DNA from: Drosophila pseudoobscura
Taxonomy: Eukaryota > Arthropoda > Insecta > Diptera > Drosophilidae
Direction of reading: 5' to 3'
Assembly (NCBI RefSeq): GCF_009870125.1
Contig: NC_046681.1
Coordinates: 20,783,001 to 20,847,000, forward strand
DNA: 64,000 nt
Below the pieces are notes generated by a model. It ran no database searches and was not told the origin of the DNA. It saw only the letters and a list, made by a program, of their open reading frames with translations. A program made the translations under genes and the position numbers. Shown here piece by piece: positions 20,932-31,430 of the stretch (position 1 is its first letter; each line of letters starts with the position of its first letter).

Positions 20932-23900
20932 CTAATGCTGCTGTCGTCTCTCCTCTCCCTCCGCATCGTCGGCCTCCTCATCATCTTCGTCTGGAGACAG
21001 GCCCTCAATCAAGTCCTCTAAATCATCCTCTCCATCGTCCACATCATCCACGAACCTGTCGATGCGTTTGAGTAGATTGTGCTCGTTTTCCTCCTCTTCA
21101 TCCTCCTCAGACTCTTCGTTCGCCTCCTGCTGACTGGCAGAGGTGGCAGCCTCATCATCGAAACCCGCCTCCTCCAGCTCATCCTCCTCCTCATCATCAT
21201 TATCGTCGTCATTGTATTCAATGTCGGTTGTAACTGTGGCCCCAACCTTAACCCTCGACTCGGGCAATTGATCATAGTCAAAGACCTGACGCGTTGCCCG
21301 CAGCGACAGCTCCGTGCTGGTGGCAACCTCTGACCCCAGATCCTCGCCAGCTTCGTCATCTTCCAGTACACTCGATATGCTACCTGCCTGACTGCCAATA
21401 CGAGGCTCCGGCTGCTGGGGAAGCAGCCTGGTGCTCACCGGCTTCAGGATGGTGCTCATGGTGCTGCTGGCTGGGATTGGATTCGGGACTGAGGCTGGAT
21501 GTGAAGTTGTCGAGGAGGCAATCTCATGGACATCGGCAAACATGTTGTCCAACAGGCTGAGCAGATCATTGACGCCACTAGGCGGAGGAGTAGATGGAAT
21601 TATCAATGGCAGCGGAATAGATGGAGTTGTCGATGGCGGAGCAGCAGATGGAGTTGTCGATGGTGGAGCAGCAGATGGAGTTGTCGATGGCGGTAAAGAA
21701 GTTGTTGCAGTCGTCTTCAAAGTAGTTGCTCTTGGAGTGGGTTTGGTGGTGGAACTGGTGATCGTCCTTCGTGTGGTTGTCGTAGAAGGCCTTTCTGTGG
21801 TGGTCGTCATTGGCGTTGTTTTCGTATGCAAATGCTTGACCTGAAAGGTCTCCACTGTCCCACGCTTCTCATTCGGATCGGCGATACGGACTACAGGTTC
21901 TCTTTTAGAGATTACCGGCACTATCTTCGGACTGTGGGGGTCCAGTTCGTTTTGGCCATAGGTCTTGACCTTGGAGTGACCCTCGATGATGAGATACATG
22001 GGTCCCAGCAGAGCCTTGGGCGGCTGCCTATAGTGCGAAAAGAGCGAGTCGGTGGTGGATTCCGGCGCGGGTGCCACTGTGGGACGTTGGGCCAGATTGC
22101 TCGTCTGCGGGATCAGCAGGCGGTTGTTAGTCGTAGTCGTCGTCGTCGTCGTGGTGGTGGTGCTGCTGGTGGGTTCAGGGCGTAGATAGATGGGCAGAGA
22201 CGTAGGCGTGGTCATTGGCATGGAGATGGATGTGGAATTGGTTGGACTGGTCGACAGCATCGGTCGGAACCCAGAGCTGCTGCTGGTCTGCGGCACAAAG
22301 GTCACGGGTGCGTAGGCCATCGGTGGACGCGTGGAACTAATGCCATAGCCTGCCGGCGGCAGGGACGGATAAGGTTTACTCGTTGCCATCAGGTACTTGG
22401 TGGCCGGCATTGTGGGCTTTACCTTCGGCTTGAGCACTACCTCTTTCTGCAGGAGTTCGTGAAGCCAGGGCTTCCTCAGAGACGCCTTCGAGCCACCCAG
22501 ATGTCCCGTCAGGGAGTTGGGTGAATAGCTAACCGTCTGGTGGGGACTGGAGCTGAAGCTGTAGTGCTGCATGGACTCCTGGTGGTGGGCATCGGCGTAG
22601 TTCAAGCGATGCGGTGGCATGCTTGACATGCCGCTAAAGGGAGCAGAGGTGTGCCAGGAGGTGTAAGGCGGATGGTAGGCCATCGATGAGGTCATCGATT
22701 GCTTTGGTGGAGGTGAACTCATGTGGCTTATGTGGCTCATGTAGGAGGTGCTCATGCTGGGTGAACCCGAAATAGATAACGGACTTCCCCCCATCATGCT
22801 GTGACGATATTCCATGTGGGACGGCGCAGAGCCAGAGCCAGAGCCAGCTTTCATCATCATCATGGGCGGTGGCATCAAATGCGTGGGCGGCATGTGCTGC
22901 TGCGGTTGCTGTTGAAATTGAGGCTGATGTTGATGTTGATTTTGTAGCAGCTGTTGTTGAATTTGTGAGTGTTGTTGGCTTTGTGAATGAATTTGCTGTG
23001 GATTTTGTAGATGTTGTTGATGCTTTTGTGTGTACTGTTGTTGAAATTGTTGATTCTGTTGTTGCATTTGTTGTTGCAACTGCTGCTGCTGCGGCGGAGC
23101 ATAGTAACTCCTTCGTATAGCCGCATACTTTGCCTGCTGTTGTTGTTTCTGTTGCTGTTGCTGCTGTTGCTGCAGCTGCTGTCCCAAACCCATTCCCGGA
23201 TAGGAATGCGAATGTGGCACTCTCACCCGCTCACTGGCTACGCCTAGAAGAAGGATCTCGCTCTTCGTCTTGTTCCGCAACACCTCCGGTGGCAACTCCT
23301 TCTTCCTGGCCTCTGGGTTACTCTGTCCGGTGCCATTGTTCTCTGCCCAATAGCGCACTCTGTCCAGGGCGGGCGGACTATAGTCGTAGGTGGGATCCTT
23401 TTGGAGCGGATCCCCATGTCCCAACGGTCGCCACTCGTTGTTGTTGTTGTGATCCAGTCGGGGAGCTGTGAATGAGTTGGAGAAGAGGCAGATATGGAGA
23501 TGATTGAGTGCCGTATCAATTTACTTTTACATGTGCAACTTTAATTGCCCCCAGCTCTCCCACACACACACTCGTTTGCTCCCCCAGACACTCACACACA
23601 CAGTACCGTCCCCGAATGGCCGGAAGGCAGGAGCTAAAGCTGGAGCCGTCGCTTGGAGTCGGAGCCAGGCCAAATCATAACTCGTTAAAGTGTTAACAAA
23701 TGTTTTTGTCCCGTCACTTGGCCATTGGTGGGCATCCTGGTTGCTCACCTCATCACAACGAGAGTCGCTCTGTCAGTAGATCTGGTACAAATAAATGCTT
23801 TGGGCCAATAGCGTGACTATAGAAGCTAGAGAGAGGGCAATGTTCTGAGGCGTAAAGTATATACATATGTATATCGTCTGCCTATAGTCTGGATTTTTCA

Positions 23901-26139
23901 GCAAGAGAAAGATAAATTCATAGCAAGAATAGCTACACGTTTTATCCTGCCTTTTATTAAGGATGAATTCATCTAGACGGACCGAGGATTTCAGCAATTT
24001 TCACATACAATATACATATATATAATAATATATAAAGAAATCGAAGTAATCCAATAAAGAAAATCCCCAATGCACCACATTTGAGCTCAATCATGACAAT
24101 CGTGCCTTGGCAGCGACACTCGTCAATCTGCCCTCGTGGTTGACTTCAATCTTGTCGAGTTGTCCGTGCATAAATTGATTTTAATGCCCGCAGTCTGTGT
24201 GGAAGATTGGGGCTCACTCGCAGATCCGTGGAGCTGTTTAGCTCCTCTCTGCGAACCTCCTAATTAAGCCCGAGTCAGAGGCCAAGCTGCCACACAGCCT
24301 GAGACTCTGCGTGTCTATGTTGATCCCGACGCCCACCTGGCAGCAAACACTTTCGGCTGTCGACAGGCGTTGATCACTTGGGGCCACGACCAAGGCAATC
24401 CACACAGTAAACATAAAGACAGACACAAAGAGAAGTCGACTCTGGCTCAGGCTCTGGCTCTGCCTCTGGCTTTGTCTTGGATTGGGCTGAAGTTGGGCAT
24501 GTCTTGGTTTTGCTTGATTGACTGATCAACGGGCGGTGGCGGCGAGGAATGCGGAGGCCTGATAAATTATTAGCTAAAACCAGACAAATCGCTTTCCATT
24601 TGAGCAGCGACAAAGGCATGCGGAGCTCTGAAGAGATCCCAAACGTGAGGACCTGCAGTTGGTCTAGGCGGAAATGGCCAGACATGCATCTTGATCTGCT
24701 TCTAGCAATTGCTCTTTATACCCTCGAAAGAGCGGGTATGACAAGTTTGGAAAAGGATAAGTTTCTGCCACGATCTTGCCATCCACCAGAGGATTATAGA
24801 ACGCCAGTGTCTTGCTCGAATTATATTCTGGGAAAACATTCAATTCTTGCAGGAAAACATTTATTATTATCATGTTGGGGTTTGGGTAGCGGTTATGTGT
24901 ACATCCTACGATGAGGCAACCTCAGTGGTGGTGCTGCTGGCCTCCGTAGTGGTTTCGGAGGTGCTGTTGTAGGACAGAGTGCCATTTCCAAATTGTGGAC
25001 GGCCCTGAGATCCTTCCTGTTGAGGTCTCTTTAGTCTTCCTTGAGCAGCAACCACAGCAAGCAGGGCAAAGAGGACAATCAAGATGTGGAAACGCATGTT
25101 GTTTACAAGTTCAAACTCGAACTGTGATAACTTTCACTGTCTCCAGAGCTCTTTTATACTACCTCCATTTCCAGAAGAAATCTACCCGCAGAACAACTGC
25201 TGTGCCAGTGTGTGACGTTTCACAGCTCAAATAAACTTAAGGTCTACTTGTAAATGGGAAAAACCGTAGACCAACAATGACTGGGGTACAAACGGAGTGA
25301 GCGACTCGGTCTTGACTCTGTCGCTTTTCATCTGCGTCATCGGTACTTTATACGTTTTCTGTTTTTGTTTATGTTTGTCTATAGGGGGGTTTTTCCTAAC
25401 TAAAAGAACCGATTATCCAGCTCCAAAACCTGGTGGATGGAAAGGGTATTTCGAGCGTCAGCTCGCCCTTGCCAGCCATCCTTTTGGATCTTGTCTGGGG
25501 TATTTCGGGTGGGCGCCTGCCTACACCCAGTAGTTCAATCCACTCCACGGCAGTCCAATCTGATTGAGTGCATGTACGGCTGCTCGTATCTGTATCCCAT
25601 TTATCCTTGCATAATTGCCAGTAACCACGAAACAATGTTGCCAGACGATTTTCACTTTCATTCGCATTAAAATGCCTCGCATGATTGCGTTCAAAATTGT
25701 TTGATCTCCTAATGCTGGCCATTAAAATAGCGCTCCCCGCCCCCCGGTGGACCTCCGCTCACTGCTCTCCCAATTATGTTGGTGAAACAAAATCAAAGTG
25801 CAAATCTTTCATATTTTTCATTTTTTTCATCATTTTTGTGTGTGATTTTTCTCTTTTTTTGTGTGTTGCGGTTCATTGCTCACCTGTTGTCGCACCGGGC
25901 GTCAGTGGCTGTGGCTGTGGCTGACCAACCTCATCCTGACTGGCATTTGTCTTCGTCGTCGTCGTCGTGGTCGTGGTCGCCGTCGCCTCCGTCTCTGACG
26001 CTGTTGATTGAGCCAAGACCTCGAAGACTCCGCCGGCTGAGTGGACCACGGGTGCGGCCGAGAGGAGCAGCAGCAGGGAGCAGCCCAGACACAGTATCGT
26101 AACCAAATCGTTGCTCTTGTGGCGTTTACTGATCATCAT
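20932..26139 (-). CDS. Secreted Gln/Thr/Pro-rich protein with acidic C-terminus, uncharacterised
   Basis: Two exons, 25884-26139 and 20932-23465, join in frame (ACAACAG|GTGAGC to CACAG|CTCCC) for 929 residues. Exon 1 encodes a signal peptide (hydrophobic core LVTILCLGCSLLLLL, likely cleaved near VVHSAGG) and a Thr run. Exon 2 begins with a conserved-looking block (DPTYDYSPPALDRVRYWAEN), then a Gln-rich stretch (about residues 170-270), Met/Ser/Pro-rich sequence, a positively charged block around KPWLHELLQKEVVLKPKVKP, mucin-like Thr/Pro clusters with repeats of PSTTPSAAP, and about 130 acidic residues at the C-terminus. No enzymatic domain is recognised. The composition suggests an extracellular matrix, eggshell or cuticle-associated, O-glycosylated protein, but this is inference. 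Minus-strand AATAAA lies at plus 20672-20677. The 2.4 kb intron contains a small peptide gene on the same strand. Confidence 0.75.
24906..25097 (-). CDS. Small secreted peptide, copy 1 (putative immune effector)
   Basis: An intronless 63-codon gene. Residues 1-19 are a clean signal peptide (MRFHILIVLFALLAVVAAQ, cleavage likely after Ala18). The mature peptide is about 45 residues, without cysteine, with basic/Gln-rich GRLKRPQQEG followed by a Gly-rich part, two N-glycosylation sequons (NGT, NST) and a Ser/Thr/Glu tail. The family is not recognised. The gene has a full promoter: TATAAAAG (plus 25151-25158), an Initiator-like TCACAGT placing the start near 25125, and a kappaB site further upstream. 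AATAAA lies at plus 24860-24865. It is nested in the intron of the secreted Gln/Thr-rich gene. A second copy lies 3.5 kb away with nearly identical coding sequence, UTRs and promoter. I infer a host-defence peptide; a seminal-fluid or other secreted peptide is the main alternative. Confidence 0.75.
   Translation of the reverse strand: MRFHILIVLFALLAVVAAQGRLKRPQQEGSQGRPQFGNGTLSYNSTSETTTEASSTTTEVASS
25151..25158 (-). promoter_or_regulatory. TATA box of peptide gene copy 1
   Basis: Minus strand TATAAAAG, with TCACAGT at the expected distance of about 33 bp (predicted start near 25125) and a 28-nt leader before the ATG. Confidence 0.7.
25256..25265 (+). promoter_or_regulatory. kappaB (Rel/NF-kB) site of peptide gene copy 1
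   Basis: GGGAAAAACC matches the Dorsal/Dif/Relish-type consensus. It lies about 130-140 bp upstream of the predicted start. The second copy has an equivalent site at the same place. Confidence 0.6.
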
Positions 26140-28216
26140 CTTGGCTCGGTTCGTTGATCGCCGTCGGTTTTTCTTCTGTTATCTGGAATATTTTCGTAAA
26201 TTGTAGAGCTGGGTTTCGGTTATGGCTTTGATGATGATTTAATATGCCTACAGATCGATTGTTCACCGAACAATCTCTGCAATTTATTGTCTGACAACTG
26301 TCGTTGGACCATTGCAAGTGTATTCTCAAGTATTGGATAACGGACGTGAATGAGGAAGTAAGCCAGCTACCATTTCAATGGAGGCTCTTAGCAGGTTGTT
26401 ATCGAGATTGCTGGGAAGTTAATTTACTCGAAATGGTGCCTACATGTCTATATTCAGGTGGCCATAAAAATTGATTCATGTTTGTTGATGAGCGAGGAAA
26501 TTCGACCTTTCACTTAACTTAAATATTTATTTATCTAAAATAAATTAATCAAAATCGCTGTAAATTATAAATTGATGAGATGTGGTTGATAGTTGATGAT
26601 GAAAGAGAGAGAGAGAAAGTGTCGGGGTAATTTCGGCATAATTATTATTATAGGAGCTTACTTTTGCTCTGAAAGTAATTGAAAACATTCGCAATGCGAT
26701 CTATTAAGGGTGAAAGATTGCACTAATCTTTGTTACAATTTTAAACACTTTAAAATCATCGCAAAAAACTCTGTCGTTAACCGGAAAAACATCTATCCCT
26801 TATGGCTCCAGCCAAGCAATTTTATAACTCTAATCATATCAGGGAATTATTCTATTCGGGCTATATTTTAGTCTTCAGATATATTTCCAATAATGAGAAA
26901 TATTACTATTCCCTCACAAAATGTTGCATTTATCAATACCCAAAAGGGCCTAACCTAAACAATCTTACATCGCACTGAAGAACCTACTCGTATGCTGAGG
27001 TTTCTCCTTTGCCTTGCAACGATCCTTCTGTGAACTGTAATTTCCTGAATGAAAGATTTTTAAACGATTAATTCATAATTTATGGCACTTCAGGACCGAA
27101 GGCAGGCGGTCAGGCAGGTCAGGGTGACGTGACAAACCAGACTCCCTCTGGGGAGACGGCGACTCTGACTAGGGTCTGACGTCTACCCACGACTTGGGCG
27201 GGCGCCGGCATCTTTGACCAAAGCGTCGTAGCACTCTTACTCCTTTCATTTCTTCACTGTGCCTGAACCTTTCTTCCGCACCGTAACTCTACCCCTCCTA
27301 CTTCCACTCTCCTGATCTTCATATTACTGGCAATCGCCTGCTCTTCGTGTATCACTTGCACTGTATTGATCTTTCACTGCAGAAAACCAACCCAATCTTC
27401 CACCTCTCCCGCTGTTCCTCGCTCTGTATGGTCTTGCGCTTCCCACTTCTCCGATTCTTTTTTGCGATCATGCCCTAAGGGCTTCTTATCATCATCATTT
27501 GCCTGCTCTCCGCAGTTGCTTGTCATTTTTGTCTCGTCTTTTCTTTCCTTCTGAAATTTACTGACTTTTTTCGGCTTGCTCTTGCGCTTGCATTTCGTTC
27601 CCATCGAAAGTGAAACTTGTGATTTTTGATCATAAAAGAAAATTTGCATTTATTTTGCAGCGGGCTCTACGGGTTTCTTGTAGCCGGTGTCGCCGCTGTT
27701 ACGGTTGCTGCTGTTGTGTGGCTCTTGCCGTGGCTGTTGCCATGGCTGTGTCGCTCGGCGGCAATCGTAAAAATTAACTTGATCACTACACGCATAAATA
27801 AAGCCATTAAATGGCAAACATCTTGCTATGGCAGCAATTAAAATCAAATAAAATTCGCCGACGGCATCTCGGCATCCAGATCAGCCCCTTGACGGGGGCC
27901 AAAGTGCGTGCGGCAGGGGAAACCATCAGGAGGTAGCAGTGGCAGCAGTGGCTGCATTGGCATACAATTGCATATAATTTGTTTTGCTTTTCACACAAAC
28001 TATTTCCAAGTATTGGGAGCAATGATTTCCCGAAATTATCAGCCGGAAAATGAACAATACAAATGTACCAGTGCTTCCTATAACAACATACGGCTAGAGT
28101 TATGAAATAGGCCTGCATTTGACTACCCATTGCAGACGGTATTATGGTTAATACAGTTGTTTGCAACGCAGAATAATAAACATTTGTGACCTAAAAAGAC
28201 CCAACAGCGGAATCGA
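26140..28216. other. Upstream region of the secreted-protein gene, no gene seen
   Basis: Contains a GA run near 26605-26617 and pyrimidine-rich tracts near 27290-27550. No coding or RNA gene recognised. Confidence 0.5.
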
Positions 28217-28385
28217 ATGATTAATTATTAGCTCAAACCAGACAAATCCCCATATTACCCTGGCATCCACCTAAGGACTATATGGTGTTGGTTTCTTGTA
28301 CGAAAAATGTGTGGAACATTCTATTATTGTAGGATAACTTTTATTAATATCATTTTGAGGTTTGGGTAGCGGTTATGTGTACATC

Positions 28386-28577
28386 CTACGATGAGGCAGC
28401 CTCAGTAGAGGTGCTGCTGGCCTCAGTAGTGGTTGCGTAGGTGCTGTTGTAGGAAAGAGTGCCATTTCCAAATTGTGGACGGCCCTGAGATCCTTCCTGT
28501 TGAGGTCTCTGTAGTCTTCCTTGAGCAGCAACCACAGCAAGCAGGGCAAAGAGGACAATCAAGATGTGGAAACGCAT
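28386..28577 (-). CDS. Small secreted peptide, copy 2 (putative immune effector)
   Basis: A 63-codon intronless paralogue of the gene at 24906-25097. The signal peptide is identical. The mature part differs at a handful of residues (K to Q in GRLQRPQ, and changes in the Ser/Thr tail). Both sequons are kept. TATAAAAG is at plus 28631-28638, a kappaB site at 28731-28740 and AATAAA at plus 28340-28345. It lies upstream of, not inside, the Gln/Thr-rich gene, so exon 1 of that gene sits between the two peptide copies. Conservation of the frame, leader and promoter in both copies argues that both are functional. Confidence 0.75.
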   Translation of the reverse strand: MRFHILIVLFALLAVVAAQGRLQRPQQEGSQGRPQFGNGTLSYNSTYATTTEASSTSTEAASS

Positions 28578-28630
28578 GTTGTTTACAAGTTCAAACTGAA
28601 ACTGTGATAACTTTCACTGTCTCCAGAGCT

Positions 28631-28638
28631 CTTTTATA
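28631..28638 (-). promoter_or_regulatory. TATA box of peptide gene copy 2
   Basis: Minus strand TATAAAAG in the same context as copy 1, directly before a CTCTGGAGACAGTGAAAG leader region shared by both copies. Confidence 0.7.
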
Positions 28639-28730
28639 CCTCCATTTCCAGAAGAAATCTACCCGCAGAACAGCTGCTGTCACTATGTGACGTTTCATAG
28701 CTCAAATAAACGTAAGATCTACTTGCAATT

Positions 28731-28740
28731 GGGAAAACCC
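28731..28740 (+). promoter_or_regulatory. kappaB (Rel/NF-kB) site of peptide gene copy 2
   Basis: GGGAAAACCC, a textbook high-affinity Rel site, at the same position relative to the TATA box as the site in copy 1. Confidence 0.65.
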
Positions 28741-31039
28741 GTAGACAAACAATGACTGGAGTACAACGGAGTGAGCGCCTTGGTCTTAATCATATCTATT
28801 TGCCTTTTAGAACCTGTCAATAAATGATCACTTTCTGAATTTCGAATGAAACCTAGTCTTTGTGGAAAAAACTTGTTTGTTTCTGAAGAAAATCCCATCT
28901 TTTCCAGATGTGGCTAAATTTAATTCTCAGTAAAATTTGATCAGTAAGGTTATCTGTGCTTCTGTAAGTTAGGCCTGTTTTCTTCAGTGTCCACTCACGT
29001 GTAAGTTGTTTAATTTTAACTACTGTGTTACAGCCCATTTGCATAAGTCAGAGTCACGTTGTAATGCATTTAATTACTCATAATTTTTGTGTTATTTCAC
29101 TTTGTGTTTACATGACAAGTGAAATGTGTTGCCAGCTAAGTGAGTGTTATGATAGGGTATTATGTGATGATCCGATACAATCATAAGTACCTGAAAGCGC
29201 GTTAAACTCTTTTTGGGGCTTTCAATTGCTGCCCTTGAATATAATGTATACAGAGAACTCCTGAAAAGAGTACCAAAAAGTGGAACACTCCGAGGAGCAG
29301 ATATTCCATGGAGAAGAATACCTATTAAAGGCTAGACGAATCTGACTCTTTGTGCTCTCTTTCTTTTTATATTTACTGAAGAGCAAAGTAAAAAGTAAAG
29401 CCATATTTCGAAACATAAATGCACTTTCAGTCGTTTGTGGAGTCCAAGTACTGATACTCCTAGATATCACAATTAATCCTTTCACAAGTTTTAGGATTTA
29501 CAACCCTAGGCGGTATCCGAATGCATTTGCTAAACTGAAAACCAGCCAAAGTTAAATCAACTTTCATGGCCCGCCCGATGCCACTCGGGTTGCATCCAAT
29601 CAAACGCATCCCACACATCGTACAAAGTATGCGAGCACATCATTTTTATTCCCCCGCTATCATAAATGCATTCCAAGCACTTTCAATTGATGTCTCTTAA
29701 AAGCCACCACTCAGTCACTCAAACGCTTACTGGCTGCCGGACTGTTCGGGTGCCCGGGTGCTCGGGTGCCCACAGCAAACAGACCCAAAAGGCTCAACCG
29801 AGACAGAGACAGGGACAGCGAGCGATGGATAAAGATGGAGTGAGAGATGCACTCAAAGCGACAGCTGTTAAGTGGCCGGCTTAGGCCATTGAGTGAAAAA
29901 AGGCAGCCACAAAAAGCCGACCGATGAGCAAACAAACAGACCAATAAATAGACAAACAACCGAAGCAAAGCAAAGACCAAGTCGGAGCCAGAGACAGACC
30001 CGAAGCTGCAGCCAAAGCCAAAGCCAAAGCCAGAGATTCATTCAAGTGCGCGACACTTTTTATGCGTTAAGCAAAAAGCAACGAAACGAAGAACTGAATG
30101 AATTCAAGGGCCGGCGATTTAGATACTCTTTCAGGTGCATGGTTTCTATTAAAGATACATATGTGATAAAGTCATTCGATTTAGAATCTTCTGGGCAGCT
30201 ATAGGATTTAGGATATAGCGAAGTAATATAAAAAGTACTGAGTACGAATATATAATACTTCCGTCTTGTTCATTGCAAACCTCTGCCGAAAATCCGAATA
30301 CTGTCTTTTAGGGTATAAAAACCAACAACGACGACAACTGGTCAAGAAAAAACAGCATGGGGAGCAGGAGCAGCAGAAACAACTGCAAGAAACTGGCGCA
30401 CTGAGATGCATACCAACATGGCAGCGTATTAGCCAAAGACAAATACTAATTGCAGCCAAAGCAGCTGCAACAGAAGCAGCATCAACAGCATCAACAGCAT
30501 CGCATCAGCATCAGCATCACAAGCATCAACCTCAGCAGCAGCAAGCATCAGCGGCAAGCATTAGCAGCCGCAGTTGCAGTTGCAGCTTTTTGTTGCCGGC
30601 AGTTAATTTCATTTAAAGAATGTCATCTTCACTTTAAGTGAAAGATAAATGTGCCGAGATGCAGGAGTGCCTGGAAAATCAAGTAGCTGTTGGGTCTCCC
30701 TTTCGCTTCAACTCCATCTCCCTCTCTATTTTCGTCATACACTGCGTATGAGTGATGTCCATTTGTTTGTTCCCTCCAAGCGCCGGCTTAACTTTATAGG
30801 CAGTGTCTTAATTCTATGCGCAAATATCGTTAAGTGAGAAAGAAAGATTCGATTTCGCTGGCAAAGAAAGGGGAATTTATGTGCAGCATCCGCACTCACG
30901 GATTACCCGATGGACCACTGAAAAGCGCGAGTTGATTGATGGAAAATGCGTGAAAATGGTCAACGAGCGATCGCATGGTAATGGTCAAAAATGAGTCGTG
31001 ACTGGCGTGCAGTTCTTCATAGCCAAGGCTGAAATGGAT

Positions 31040-31430
31040 ACGGCTAGCTGTGATACATGATCCATATAAAGATCGTTATGTTAAGGTTGAATCATCAATC
31101 TTCAGCGAATGTTGGTTCAACGATCTGGTATTTGTTGATCTGCAGCGATCGTATTTTATCCCTAGCCATATTTTTTGCTTTTAATTGCTCGTACGTTGTG
31201 GATTTGATACGATTTTTACTGATCGTACATCAACTTTGGTGGTCATACATGAGCTGAACATGTTGTAAAGCAATCTTCATTGATCATTCAAATGTGTAAA
31301 CCAATCATATGCTTATGGTTTTACATGATTTTGGGCGATCAGACATGATTTGTACACAATCGTAAATGATCAAACATGGTCTTAAATGTTCAAACAGGAT
31401 CTTAAATCACTTCTCATCATGTCATTTAGA
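31040..31430. repeat. Dispersed GATC / CATGAT short-repeat block
   Basis: About 390 bp with an unusual density of GATCGTA, TGATCATT, ACATGAT and TCTTAAAT words at spacings of 15-40 bp. It looks like a decayed tandem array or a cluster of similar binding sites. Confidence 0.4.

Larger units (their letters stand above)
24549..25310. repeat. Segmental duplication unit A (peptide gene copy 1)
   Basis: The stretch from a TTATTAGCT-AAACCAGACAAATC block through the peptide gene and about 210 bp of upstream DNA recurs at 28217-28790 in the same orientation. Similarity is nearly perfect in the coding part and high in the promoter. It is weaker and interrupted downstream of the gene. Confidence 0.75.
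28217..28790. repeat. Segmental duplication unit B (peptide gene copy 2)
   Basis: Counterpart of the unit at 24549-25310. Unit A carries an insertion or unit B a deletion downstream of the gene, and small indels distinguish the promoters. Confidence 0.75.

Noticed and set aside
21079-21844. Plus-strand frames opposite the Gln/Thr-rich gene
   Set aside because: Shadows of the acidic and Thr-rich codons on the minus strand.
24716-24741. TTATACCC...GGGTATG palindrome as a transposon terminus
   Set aside because: Similar short palindromes are scattered in Drosophila spacers, and no matching second end was found nearby.
29893-30204. 103-codon Gln/Ser/Arg-rich plus-strand frame
   Set aside because: Derived from AGCCAAAGCC-type simple repeats, with no supporting splice sites or promoter.
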